DNA of 64,000 nucleotides, taken from the NCBI GenBank assembly GCA_964459465.1, contig CAYWLR010000001.1, positions 124,001 through 188,000 on the forward strand, given 5' to 3'. The translations under genes were made by a program, and so were the position numbers. Below are positions 34,303-42,589 of the stretch, in pieces; position 1 is the first letter of the stretch, and every line of letters starts with the position of its first letter. The notes beneath the pieces were generated by a model. It searched no databases, was not told the origin of the DNA, and saw nothing but the letters and a program-made list of their open reading frames with translations. The stretch comes from CALAMC01 sp964459465 (GTDB lineage: Bacteria > Zixibacteria > MSB-5A5 > GN15 > PGXB01).

Positions 34303-34473
34303 ATGTGCATTTTGGCAAATAAAATGAAAGAGTGGAACATCAAGCATTCCCACGGCGAGCCGTGGGCGACCCGGGCCAAGATGACTGCCTTGGTGGCAGC
34401 CATGAGAAAATTACTAACCATAATCAACACTATGATCGCCAAAGGAGAAAATTGGAACCCCAAAACCGCTTGA
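34303..34473 (+). pseudogene. remnant of IS110-family transposase C-terminus
   Basis: A short frame (56 codons from ATG 34303; homologous part from about 34342) reading HSHGEPWATRAKMTALVAA then MRKLLTIINTMIAKGENWNP and stop at 34471. The K-x-x-A-L-V-A-x-M-R-K-L-L-x-I-x-N-x-M-I stretch and the W-P ending are the classic last helix of IS110/IS116-type transposases. The frame is closed by a stop just upstream (34297), and neither the RuvC-like DEDD part nor the serine domain is present, so this is a 3' fragment of a lost insertion sequence. Confidence 0.65.
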
Positions 34474-34526
34474 CAAACAAGACAGTCGCTACAAGCATGC
34501 ATACAAGATTATTGGGTAATTGGGGA

Positions 34527-35558
34527 TTAAAAGCCGGGGAGGAGGGACTGCAGGAGAAAAAAGCAGGCGGCGGCGAAAAGGGCCGAAAAGGGAATGGTGA
34601 GGACCCAGGACCAGATGATCCGTCCGGCCACACCCCATTTGATGCCCGATAATTTGGTAGTGGCACCGACGCCGATTATGGCACCGGTGATGGTGTGAGT
34701 CGTGGATACCGGCACCCCCAGATGCGTGGCCATGAACAGGGTGATGGCCCCCGAAGTTTCGGCGCAAAAACCGCCGACCGGCCGCAGTTTGGCGATTTTC
34801 ATACCCATGGTTTTGACAATTCGCCAGCCGCCAAAAGCGGTGCCGATGGCCATAGCCAGATGGCAGGAGAGAATGATCCACAGGGTGTTCCAGTTGGACA
34901 GCGACAGCCGGGTATCGGTATCCATGAGGCCGCCGGCCATGAGCAGAGCCATGATGATGCCCATAGTCTTCTGGGCGTCGTTGCCGCCGTGGCCGAGTGA
35001 ATACAGGGCGGCCGATACCAGCTGTCCTTTGCGGAAGAATTTATCGACGGACATGGGCCGCCAGCGTCGGAAAATCCAGAAGACGGCGATCATGATTACG
35101 AATGCCAGGACCATGCCGAGGGCCGGAGCCAGCGGGATGAATTCGGCGGTTTTCCAGATGTTATCCCAGTGGATGACGTCGGCGCCGCGATAGGCCAAAC
35201 CGGCGCCGGCGACGCCGCCGATAAGAGCGTGCGAGGAGGACGTCGGCAGACCCAGCCACCAGGTAATCAGGTCCCAGATGATGGCGCCGAGCAGACCGCA
35301 GAGAACGACATACACATAGACGTGGTCGGTACCGTCGATTTTCACGATTTTGGCGACGGTGTCGGCGACGCGGGGGGCAAAGACGAACATGGCGACGAAG
35401 TTGAAAAAGGCGGCCCACAGGACGGCGACCGACGGGCTCAAGACGCGGGTCGAGACGACGGTGGCGATGGAATTAGCGGCGTCATGGAAGCCGTTGATGA
35501 TATCAAAAATGAGGGCGATTCCCACCGTTCCGATAACAATGTACATTATGGGAGGCAT
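34527..35558 (-). CDS. pit: PiT-family inorganic phosphate transporter
   Basis: A 343-residue polytopic membrane protein. The two inverted PiT signature repeats are readable: FDIINGFHDAANSIATVVST near the start and YSLGHGGNDAQKTMGIIMA in the second half, plus GLPTSSSHALIGG and GVPVSTTHTITGAI. It should import phosphate (or metal-phosphate) driven by the ion gradient. The DUF47 gene ends 3 bp upstream, the usual Pit-accessory arrangement. No good ribosome site is seen in the 3 bp gap region, so translation may be coupled to DUF47. Confidence 0.96.
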   Translation of the reverse strand: MPPIMYIVIGTVGIALIFDIINGFHDAANSIATVVSTRVLSPSVAVLWAAFFNFVAMFVFAPRVADTVAKIVKIDGTDHVYVYVVLCGLLGAIIWDLITWWLGLPTSSSHALIGGVAGAGLAYRGADVIHWDNIWKTAEFIPLAPALGMVLAFVIMIAVFWIFRRWRPMSVDKFFRKGQLVSAALYSLGHGGNDAQKTMGIIMALLMAGGLMDTDTRLSLSNWNTLWIILSCHLAMAIGTAFGGWRIVKTMGMKIAKLRPVGGFCAETSGAITLFMATHLGVPVSTTHTITGAIIGVGATTKLSGIKWGVAGRIIWSWVLTIPFSALFAAACFFLLQSLLPGF

Positions 35559-35561
35559 GGA

Positions 35562-36191
35562 TTATGAAGCCTCGATGACGATTCCGGAAATAATGTGAGC
35601 CACTTCCTGACAGAGGTCGGTGGTGCGTTCGAGCCGTTCGAAAATCTCTTTCCACTTTATGAGTACAATCGGGTCGGTTTCACTTTCGAACAGATGAATC
35701 AGGGCGGCCTGGAGAATGTCGTCGGCGCGGCTTTCCAGTTCATAGACATTCCAGCAACATTTCTGAATGTCCTCGCCCTTTTTCCTCAACTGGGATAAAT
35801 CATGGACGGCAATGTCGATCTGTTCGACCGAATCAATCAGTATTAGTGTCAGTTGTCTCATTTCGGGGCGGGTTTGAGCCAATTGATACATATGTATGCG
35901 GGCGGCGGATGAGTTGATGGCGTCGATGATGTCGTCGAGGCGGCGAATCAGGCGGTGGATATCGGCGCGGTCGATCGGGGTGATGAAGGTATTATGAAGA
36001 GCATCGATACAGCGGCGGGTGATATCATCGGCCCGGTGTTCCAGCTCCTTGATGCGCTTTTTGCGGTTTTCCAGGTCGTCAAGATTTGCGGCCAGGCTAT
36101 CGAGTTCGGCACAGACTTCTTTGGATACCCGCGTGTGTTGTTCGAAGAATTCAAAAAAGCTGTTGGTTTTAGGCAATAGTTTTTTAAACAT
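35562..36191 (-). CDS. DUF47 (PhoU-like) Pit accessory protein
   Basis: A 209-residue all-helical cytoplasmic protein: NSFFEFFEQHTRVSKEVCAE, RIKELEHRADDITRRCIDAL, FITPIDRADIHRLIRRLDDI and LIKWKEIFERLERTTDLCQE are the conserved DUF47 segments with acidic metal-binding helices. DUF47 proteins are distant relatives of PhoU and are thought to regulate the neighbouring Pit transporter. First gene of a two-gene operon. Confidence 0.95.
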   Translation of the reverse strand: MFKKLLPKTNSFFEFFEQHTRVSKEVCAELDSLAANLDDLENRKKRIKELEHRADDITRRCIDALHNTFITPIDRADIHRLIRRLDDIIDAINSSAARIHMYQLAQTRPEMRQLTLILIDSVEQIDIAVHDLSQLRKKGEDIQKCCWNVYELESRADDILQAALIHLFESETDPIVLIKWKEIFERLERTTDLCQEVAHIISGIVIEAS

Positions 36192-36399
36192 GGTTTGATA
36201 AATATCCCTGAATGAAATCTGACTTAAAAATCAGACAGCCGGTTATCCCTTTCCGTTACAGAGCGATAAAACGTAGTAAAGATATGGTCAGACAGTGGCG
36301 GGGGCAACTGATTTTTGCGGAATAATCACAGGGCCGGGCGGTCATTATAGGCTATGATAAAACTCGTTGTCATGCAGGCGGTTAATAGATATCGGCGGA

Positions 36400-37056
36400 T
36401 TATTTGTTTTTTAACGAAATTAAATCATAGACCGATACGTTCGGCTGGCCGGAAAGCTTTTCGGCCAGCCAGTATTTATGAGCCATGCCGATGGTCAATG
36501 CCATGCGTTTGCCGGAATGATCTTTGATAATATTATGAATGTTATTCAGAATTAGCGCGTTCCATTGATTCCAGAGTTCCAGATATTCCGGGAAGTACTT
36601 GCTCAAGGATTCGAACCAGGCGGCAAAGTGCAGGGTATCCACTTCGGGCATCTGCAGGCGTTCCATCGAAACCGGATTTTCCAGCATGCCCAGTATTCGG
36701 CCATAGGCGACGTCCTCCCACTGACCGGCGTACTCCCAGATCATGCGCATCCACTGATTGGATTCGATCTGGGCCAGAATTGCCGCTTTGGACTGTTCCA
36801 TACGATTGCGCTGGTCCTCGCCGGGCAGAATGCCGATTGTTGCGATACCGTTGGCCTGGGCATAGGGGAAAATGATTTCCGGATACTCGGGTCTGACGTC
36901 GGCCAGACGGTCATCGTTTCGTTCATAGTCGGCGATTTCGGCCAGGATCAGGTCGGGTTTGATGCTGTCGAGAGCCTTGGTGAGAAACGCGGCGTATTTG
37001 GGCGAAGTATCATGGCCGATATGGATGGTGCCGATTATGACCAGCTCGGTGTTCAT
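36400..37056 (-). CDS. TraB/TIKI-superfamily-like protein (DUF5694-like)
   Basis: A 218-residue soluble protein. The N-terminal LVIIGTIHIGHDTSPKYAAF followed by KPDLILAEIADYE, and the C-terminal MALTIGMAHKYWLAEKL, match the paired GxxH...E and GxxH motifs of the TIKI/TraB/EreA-ChaN fold, a group of putative metal-dependent hydrolases. Substrate unknown. Its start overlaps the stop of the PutP-like symporter by ATGA, so it is the last gene of the four-gene minus-strand operon and is probably functionally tied to the transporter. Confidence 0.7.
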   Translation of the reverse strand: MNTELVIIGTIHIGHDTSPKYAAFLTKALDSIKPDLILAEIADYERNDDRLADVRPEYPEIIFPYAQANGIATIGILPGEDQRNRMEQSKAAILAQIESNQWMRMIWEYAGQWEDVAYGRILGMLENPVSMERLQMPEVDTLHFAAWFESLSKYFPEYLELWNQWNALILNNIHNIIKDHSGKRMALTIGMAHKYWLAEKLSGQPNVSVYDLISLKNK

Positions 37057-38486
37057 GGAGTGACTTTCTTTGTGGGTTGGGTGACGAGGCTGACCAGCCA
37101 GACCGCGGCCAGCGCAAAGAAAAAGGCCGGGGCCAGTTCATAGACGGTGGCGTGCAGAGTCGGGGTAAACCGCCAGACGAGGATGGTCAGAGTGCCGACC
37201 ACCATTCCGGCCAGAACGCCCTCGCGGGTGGTTTTTCGCCACCACAGGGTTAAAAGCAGAGCCGGGCCGAAAGCCGCGCCCAATCCCGACCAGGCGAAGG
37301 CGACCATTTTGAAGACCAGTTCCTGCCAGAGCATGGCGATGGCAAAAGCCGCCACGCCGACCAGAATGGTTATGAGGCGGGAGACGGTGACGAGTTTTTC
37401 TTCGGTGGCATGGGGTTCAATATAATTGTGATAGATGTCTTCGGCCACCGAAGAAGTGGTAACCAGAAGCTGACTGTCGGCGGTGGACATCATGGCGGCA
37501 ATGGCTCCGGAAATAAGTATGCCCGCCAGCCAGCCGGGGAGAAGCTGGGTGGCCATGAGCGGCATGACTTTTTCCTGGTCGGCGATAACGGTATCCTGAA
37601 ATAAAACGATTCCGAACAGGCCGATGAACATGGCTCCCCAGAAAGCGAGCACGGCCCAGCTGATGCCGATAACCGCGCCCAGGCGGAGTTTTTCGGGCCT
37701 GTCGATGGCCATGAAGCGGGCCAGTAAATGCGGCTGACCCATATAGCCCAGACCCCAGGCGAGGCCGGTGATAACCGAAAAAGCGGCCATGAGGCCGTGA
37801 TTGCCGCCCAGCACGGACAAATGTCCGGGATGCCGGGCCGAAATGGCCGTGGTGATATTTTCCCAGCCGCCCAGTTCGATAAAGGCAATGATGGGGAGAA
37901 TGACCAGCGTGAAAACCATCAGTATCGATTGCACGAAGTCGGTCCAGGCGACGGCTCTGAAGCCGCCCATGACGGTGTAAAATAAAATTATGCACGCTCC
38001 CAGAATCATGCCGCCGGTCTGGGACATGCCGAAGGTTACATTGAGCACTTTGCCCGCTCCGATAAACTGGGCGCAGACATAAAAGGTGAAAAAGAAAACG
38101 ATAATAAGAGTGGCCAGGGTTCTTAGAATTCGGGTGGTATCGTTGAAACGATGTTCGAAAAATTCCGGCAGGGTCAAAGCATAGTTGTTTTCCGATTCCT
38201 CGCGCAGGCGGCGCGAAATGAACATCCACGAAAACAGGATACCCGAAGTGCAACCGATAACGACCCACAGTTCGGCCAATCCGGAGGCAAAGACGACGCC
38301 GGGCAAGCCCAGAATCAACCAGGCCGATTCGCCGGAGGCGCGCTCGGAGAAGGTTATCACCCAAACGCCGAGTTTGCGTCCGCCGAGAACATAATCGGCA
38401 ATCGTTTTATTGAATCGAAAGGTCACAAAAGCGATAACCAGAAGGACAATCAGATAGGCCAGAAATCCGATTAATATGGCGTTCAT
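37053..38486 (-). CDS. putP: sodium:solute symporter, PutP-like
   Basis: A 477-residue, twelve- or thirteen-span transporter of the SSS family. FNKTIADYVLGGRKLGVWVI, FSERASGESAWLILGLPG, ALTLPEFFEHRF and FYTVMGGFRAVAWTDFVQ are characteristic of the proline-symporter branch, including the sodium-site Ser/Thr residues in the STADSQLLVTTS region. Proline is the likely but unproven substrate. The start overlaps a 33-residue membrane protein gene by ATGA and the stop overlaps the TraB-like gene by ATGA. Confidence 0.92.
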   Translation of the reverse strand: MNAILIGFLAYLIVLLVIAFVTFRFNKTIADYVLGGRKLGVWVITFSERASGESAWLILGLPGVVFASGLAELWVVIGCTSGILFSWMFISRRLREESENNYALTLPEFFEHRFNDTTRILRTLATLIIVFFFTFYVCAQFIGAGKVLNVTFGMSQTGGMILGACIILFYTVMGGFRAVAWTDFVQSILMVFTLVILPIIAFIELGGWENITTAISARHPGHLSVLGGNHGLMAAFSVITGLAWGLGYMGQPHLLARFMAIDRPEKLRLGAVIGISWAVLAFWGAMFIGLFGIVLFQDTVIADQEKVMPLMATQLLPGWLAGILISGAIAAMMSTADSQLLVTTSSVAEDIYHNYIEPHATEEKLVTVSRLITILVGVAAFAIAMLWQELVFKMVAFAWSGLGAAFGPALLLTLWWRKTTREGVLAGMVVGTLTILVWRFTPTLHATVYELAPAFFFALAAVWLVSLVTQPTKKVTP

Positions 38487-38584
38487 CGGGCTTCCCTTTT
38501 GCCGGAGATGATATAAAAAATGACACCGATGGCGACCAGCACGACGGGAGGAACGAACAGCCAGAAATATGTCCAGAACGTCAT
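38483..38584 (-). CDS. 33-residue single-span protein coupled to symporter
   Basis: A very small gene: MTFWTYFWLFVPPV, VLVAIGVIFYII and SGKREAR. It predicts one membrane helix (about 6-27) with a positively charged C-terminal end. It starts 11 bp after the stop of the upstream membrane protein and its stop overlaps the putP start (ATGA), so it sits exactly where small accessory subunits of sodium symporters are found (compare MetS with MetP, YhdT with PanF). A weak ribosome site only. Function as a symporter partner is inference from position and size. Confidence 0.7.
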   Translation of the reverse strand: MTFWTYFWLFVPPVVLVAIGVIFYIISGKREAR

Positions 38585-38595
38585 AGAGTCTATTC

Positions 38596-39741
38596 TTATT
38601 CTTTTATTTTTTCTTTGGTTTTATTTTCTTCGTCGATCAGAGGATTGGCCCATTCTTCTTCGTAGAAGAGGGAATCTTCGTCGGTTATTTTGTGGCCGTC
38701 GCGGATGAATTTGATAATGGCGAAGGAATAGGCCTGGGAGGTGGCCACGACCGAGAGCATGTAGCCCCAGATCGAGACGAATATCAAAAAGAGCATGATC
38801 GCCAGGATATAGCCCGCGATCGATTCGGACCCGCCTTCGGCGAGCGACGTCAGGTCGAAGCCGATATACACCTGCGGGAAAAGGTTGGTGGTGAAACGGA
38901 CGGCCTCGCTTTTCAATGGCAGGCGGGCGAAACCGGATGCCATGAGGCGGTCGATTTTTTCACCGCCGCCAACGGCGGTACTGGCCCAGACGAGTTGTAT
39001 TGCCTTGTAGGAAAAGAAAGCGTAGATAAAGCCGCAGACTTTGGCCGCCACCAGCGAAAAGGCGGTATAGAGGCCCCAGCGAAAAGGATGGCGGGTGATG
39101 GTCAGAAACGATTCCAGTATGGAATTGAAAGATTCCTTGTTGCGGTCGGCGGCCACGGTTATGGGCATGATAAAAAACGAGACGAAAAATACGAAAATTA
39201 TGAGGACCGTGAATATGGCGATGACAAAATTGGGAAACAGAAAGAACAGGGCATACAGCAAATCCCCCGCCACCGGAATGCGGGTGACAAGTCCGACCAG
39301 AATTCCCAGCAGTATAATCAGCATGATGAACAGGGCCACGGCGAATATCGAAATCAGAAGCTGGGGCGAACGGGAGAGAGTGAACTTGAGGGAATCATAG
39401 GCCGAGAAAAAGGGATTGCCGCGCAATTCCTCGAAATCGCACGAAGTGGCGGCCAGCATGCCCAGCATAATCATGACCACGGCCCCGAAAACGCCGAGAT
39501 AGTACAATACCACCGAAATGATCGACGAGAAGCCGGCGATTTCGAACGGGAACAGACAATAGACTTTAAACACGGCGGTCAGAGACCGGCCATCGATTAA
39601 CAGGGCCAGATAGACGAGGATATCATAAACGGCCAACGCCGCCAGCAGTCCGACGGAGCAGACGAATATTTTCTTGACTTTCAAGGCCTTGGCCGGAGCG
39701 GTCAGGAGGCTTTTGAAATTGTATTCGAAATCAGGCTTCAC
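38596..39741 (-). CDS. polytopic membrane protein, function unknown
   Basis: A 381-residue protein with about seven hydrophobic segments (near 26-50, 70-100, 130-160, 165-195, 230-250, 320-345) and charged ends; the last 40 residues are acidic and lysine-rich. The layout recalls permease-like membrane-shaping proteins of the YIP1/DUF975 kind, but no diagnostic motif is recognised. First gene of the minus-strand operon, 150 bp from the divergent ftsE gene. Confidence 0.7.
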   Translation of the reverse strand: MKPDFEYNFKSLLTAPAKALKVKKIFVCSVGLLAALAVYDILVYLALLIDGRSLTAVFKVYCLFPFEIAGFSSIISVVLYYLGVFGAVVMIMLGMLAATSCDFEELRGNPFFSAYDSLKFTLSRSPQLLISIFAVALFIMLIILLGILVGLVTRIPVAGDLLYALFFLFPNFVIAIFTVLIIFVFFVSFFIMPITVAADRNKESFNSILESFLTITRHPFRWGLYTAFSLVAAKVCGFIYAFFSYKAIQLVWASTAVGGGEKIDRLMASGFARLPLKSEAVRFTTNLFPQVYIGFDLTSLAEGGSESIAGYILAIMLFLIFVSIWGYMLSVVATSQAYSFAIIKFIRDGHKITDEDSLFYEEEWANPLIDEENKTKEKIKE

Positions 39742-39844
39742 GGTTTTAAAACTTATTCACAGACCTATCAAAGTCAAGGATATTTTTGGGCTGTTTATTA
39801 TAACCGCCTAAAGGATTTTATTATTAGTTGAATAACAATGGCTT

Positions 39845-39874
39845 TTGACATATTTTAGAATCCAATTGTATAAG
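39845..39874 (+). promoter_or_regulatory. candidate promoter of ftsE operon
   Basis: TTGACA (39845-39850), 18 bp spacer, TATAAG (39869-39874), ending 17 bp before the ATG at 39891. It lies in the 149 bp divergent intergenic region. Confidence 0.65.
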
Positions 39875-39890
39875 GAAATAAATAGAGGCC

Positions 39891-40559
39891 ATGGATCAGG
39901 ACCGCACTATATTAAAGCTCGAGGACGTTGAGTACAAAAATCCCTCCGGGACGGTTATTTTCAATAAAATATCACTCTCGTTGGAAAGGGGACGCACGGC
40001 GGTAATAATCGGTCCGACCGGCGCCGGCAAAACGACGCTGGTGGAATTGATTATCGGCAGTAAATCACCGGCGGCGGGGGAAATATGTCTTTTCGGGCAA
40101 CGGCTGAATAAATGCGGGAGGGGCCGGATTTTCAAACTGCGGCGTCTGATCGGCGGGGTCGGAGGGATATTTCAACTGATCGAGAGCCGGACGGTGACGG
40201 AAAATATTTTATTGCCGCTTATAATTCGCGGCGAGAAAAGTTCCCTCCAGTATAAAAAGGCGGCGCGGGTTATGGGTCAGCTGGGGCTGACCGGCTGGCA
40301 GAATGAACCGGCCTGGGCTTTAAGTCAGGGACAAAAGAATATGGTCATGCTGGCGAGGGCCGTGGTCGCCGACCAGCCGCTGTTGCTCATTGATGAACCG
40401 CTGGCCGGACTGGACAAAGATACCGCCCAGCATGTGAACAAAACCCTCCAGAGTTTCGCCATCGGCGGACATTCCATGCTCATAATGACTTCGGGCCAGA
40501 CGGGGCTGTTCATCCCGGAGGCGAGGGAATATTATCTGTCGGAGGGGGGATTGAAATGA
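39891..40559 (+). CDS. ftsE: FtsE-like cell-division ABC ATPase
   Basis: A 222-residue ABC ATPase. Walker A GPTGAGKTT, Q-loop GIFQ, signature LSQGQKN (Gly to Gln against LSGGE/Q), Walker B LLLIDEP and D-loop LAGLD are present. The switch-histidine position is occupied by IMTSGQ where FtsE has MATHD, so the H-loop His is missing. Identification as FtsE rests mainly on context: the next genes are an FtsX-like permease (ATGA overlap) and an EnvC-like protein. FtsEX uses ATP to activate periplasmic murein hydrolases at the septum. Confidence 0.85.
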   Translation: MDQDRTILKLEDVEYKNPSGTVIFNKISLSLERGRTAVIIGPTGAGKTTLVELIIGSKSPAAGEICLFGQRLNKCGRGRIFKLRRLIGGVGGIFQLIESRTVTENILLPLIIRGEKSSLQYKKAARVMGQLGLTGWQNEPAWALSQGQKNMVMLARAVVADQPLLLIDEPLAGLDKDTAQHVNKTLQSFAIGGHSMLIMTSGQTGLFIPEAREYYLSEGGLK

Positions 40560-41407
40560 ATAAATTCTGGTATCCCATCCGCATCTTCGCGGCCAATGTT
40601 TTCAATCGACCTCTGGCCGCATTCAGCGCTATTATGTCGCTTCTGTTTCTGTTTCTTCTGGTGGAACTGATCTGGATTACCAGGTTGACGGTGGACGGCT
40701 ATTATCATCAGTTGATGAGTACGGTGGAAATGGAGGTTTTTTTCGATGAGGCGGCATCAGATTCGACGATTACGGCAATACGAAAAAGCGTCCTCGACGA
40801 TCCCGATGTCAGCAACATCGATTACATATCCAAGGAATCGGCGCGCTTGCGACTGCAGGATCTGATGGGCAGCGATCTGCTCGAGGGACTCGACGAAAAT
40901 CCGTTACCACGGTCGCTGATAGTGACGTTTAAAAATGCCGCCATCAATTCCGATAATTTACTGAAATTCGCCGACCGGTTAAGCGTCAACGACGGCGTCA
41001 CGGAGATACATTATCCGGGGCACTGGCTGGCCGAAACCGAAAAAACCCTTGTCCTGCTGTTCTGGACGGCCCTGGTCCTGGGGCTGGTGATACTGGTGAC
41101 ATCGGCCCTGAACGTGGTGCACGCCATCCGGTTGACGGTGCGCGTGCGGCAGGATGAACTTCGGCAGTTGAAATATCTTGGCGCGGGAACGTCGATAGTG
41201 GCCCAGCCTTTTTTGCTGGAGGGATTTTTTTATACTCTGATCGCATCGGTCATAAGCTGGGTGATTGCTTCGTATCTTCAGGGGAACATTCAAATCGGTG
41301 AGATATTGATTATACGTCCGCCGACCAATGAGATTATTATTTCATGCCTGGTGGCGGTTTTGATGGGTATGGCGGGCGGCTATCTCGGCGTTAAGCGGGC
41401 GGTGTGA
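40556..41407 (+). CDS. ftsX: FtsX-like cell-division permease
   Basis: A 283-residue membrane protein with four spans in the FtsX pattern: one near the N-terminus (about 22-42), a roughly 110-residue extracytoplasmic domain with the FtsX segment VEMEVFFDEAASDSTITAIR and YISKESARLRL, then three spans (about 167-190, 217-240, 255-278). No ATPase domain. ATGA overlap with ftsE and 3 bp gap to the EnvC-like gene. The extracytoplasmic loop is the expected docking site for the coiled-coil protein encoded next. Confidence 0.92.
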   Translation: MNKFWYPIRIFAANVFNRPLAAFSAIMSLLFLFLLVELIWITRLTVDGYYHQLMSTVEMEVFFDEAASDSTITAIRKSVLDDPDVSNIDYISKESARLRLQDLMGSDLLEGLDENPLPRSLIVTFKNAAINSDNLLKFADRLSVNDGVTEIHYPGHWLAETEKTLVLLFWTALVLGLVILVTSALNVVHAIRLTVRVRQDELRQLKYLGAGTSIVAQPFLLEGFFYTLIASVISWVIASYLQGNIQIGEILIIRPPTNEIIISCLVAVLMGMAGGYLGVKRAV

Positions 41408-41410
41408 GAC

Positions 41411-42589
41411 ATGGTTACGAGGAACATTAAATTAATCGTGCTAATCTGTATCGGTTTGATTTATGGCGGCTCTGGCCATGCCCAATCGAGGGACGTGGTT
41501 ACCCAGAAAAAAGAACTGGAACAGATCAAGCAGGAGATAGACGGCGCGCAGAAAAATCTGGATTCCCTGCGCAACGTGGAAAAAAAAGTTTTAAAAGAGA
41601 TATCCGATTATGAACAAAAGGCCAGCATGAATAAAACCGTTTTGGACAGGTTGACCAGCCAGTTATCCGGTTTACGCCGGAACATAGAACATTCCAAAGG
41701 GCAACTGGAGACGGCGGAAAACTCTTATAACGCGACTAAAGGCCGCTATATCAGTAACCTGACCCATTATTATTCGGCGACACGCAATCCGGCGGTTACC
41801 CTTAAGGGGGACCTTGCTCTGGAAAAAGAATACTTGTTGAGGAAAATATATCTCAGGGCGTTGTCACACAGGTATCGCGAGCGTCTTACGATCAGTGAGA
41901 AATCGTGGCAACAGGCGCAGAATGATTATTCCGGGTTGCTCTCTGAAAAAGACCGGGTGGATAAAGCGGCGTCGCAAAAAAAGCGGGAATTCACGGTTAT
42001 TTCATCGCAGAAAGCCGGTAAAGAGAAGGATTTGAACCGGGTGCGGCAGAAGAAAGAATCGGAGGCTGACCGCCTGGTGACGTTATCGGAAGCGGCGCGC
42101 CAGATGGAGGAACTGATTATCCGGCTTGAAAAGGAACGTGCCGACCGGGAGCGAGGGCAACGGCCGACATCATTTGTGTATGAAACCGGTAATTTCGTCT
42201 CTTACAAGGGAGTGCTGACACCTCCCGCCAAAGGCACTATTACGGAAGGTTTTGGCTGGAAGACGGATCCGATCACCAAACTGAAGTCTTATTCGCCGGG
42301 GATAAAAATACAGGGGCCCAAAAGCGGACGTGTTCTGGCGACAGCCCCCGGAGTAATCGCCTATGTCGGAAATTTGAGGGGATACGGCAATTTCGTCATA
42401 ATCGAACATGAGGATGGTTATTATTCGACGATTGCCGGAATCGGCAGTCTGTATGTTGATAAAAATCAGATCGTGGAAAAATCGGAAGTTATCGGTGTCA
42501 CGGAATCGGGTTTGGTCAAATATGAGTTGCGTCGGGGGAAGGAGCCGGTTGACCCGGTGGAATGGGTAAAGCTTGAGTCGCTTAAATGA
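41411..42589 (+). CDS. EnvC-like coiled-coil protein with degenerate LytM domain
   Basis: A 392-residue periplasmic protein. Signal peptide (VLICIGLIYGGSGHA-Q), long coiled coil (about 30-250, e.g. KKELEQIKQEIDGAQKNLDS), then an M23/LytM domain (about 275-385). The zinc ligands are lost: the usual HxxxD is replaced by SYSPGIKI and the HxH pair by YSTIAG, while the fold motif GYGNFVIIEHEDGYYS remains. This is as in E. coli EnvC, which does not cut murein but activates amidases for FtsEX. Third gene of the operon; the downstream holB overlaps it by 17 bp. Confidence 0.9.
   Translation: MVTRNIKLIVLICIGLIYGGSGHAQSRDVVTQKKELEQIKQEIDGAQKNLDSLRNVEKKVLKEISDYEQKASMNKTVLDRLTSQLSGLRRNIEHSKGQLETAENSYNATKGRYISNLTHYYSATRNPAVTLKGDLALEKEYLLRKIYLRALSHRYRERLTISEKSWQQAQNDYSGLLSEKDRVDKAASQKKREFTVISSQKAGKEKDLNRVRQKKESEADRLVTLSEAARQMEELIIRLEKERADRERGQRPTSFVYETGNFVSYKGVLTPPAKGTITEGFGWKTDPITKLKSYSPGIKIQGPKSGRVLATAPGVIAYVGNLRGYGNFVIIEHEDGYYSTIAGIGSLYVDKNQIVEKSEVIGVTESGLVKYELRRGKEPVDPVEWVKLESLK

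Noticed and set aside
34073..34327. 84-codon frame starting MKKFYIFVTL
   Set aside because: The first residues resemble a signal peptide, but the rest has no domain pattern, no good ribosome site and odd composition.
34332..34652. 106-codon plus-strand frame between the flavoprotein and pit genes
   Set aside because: Overlaps the transposase remnant in another frame and runs into the antisense of pit; no recognisable protein features.
38692..39600. 302-codon plus-strand frame opposite the 381-residue membrane protein gene
   Set aside because: Low-complexity Glu/His/Asp/Gly-rich translation, the usual product of reading hydrophobic codons backwards.
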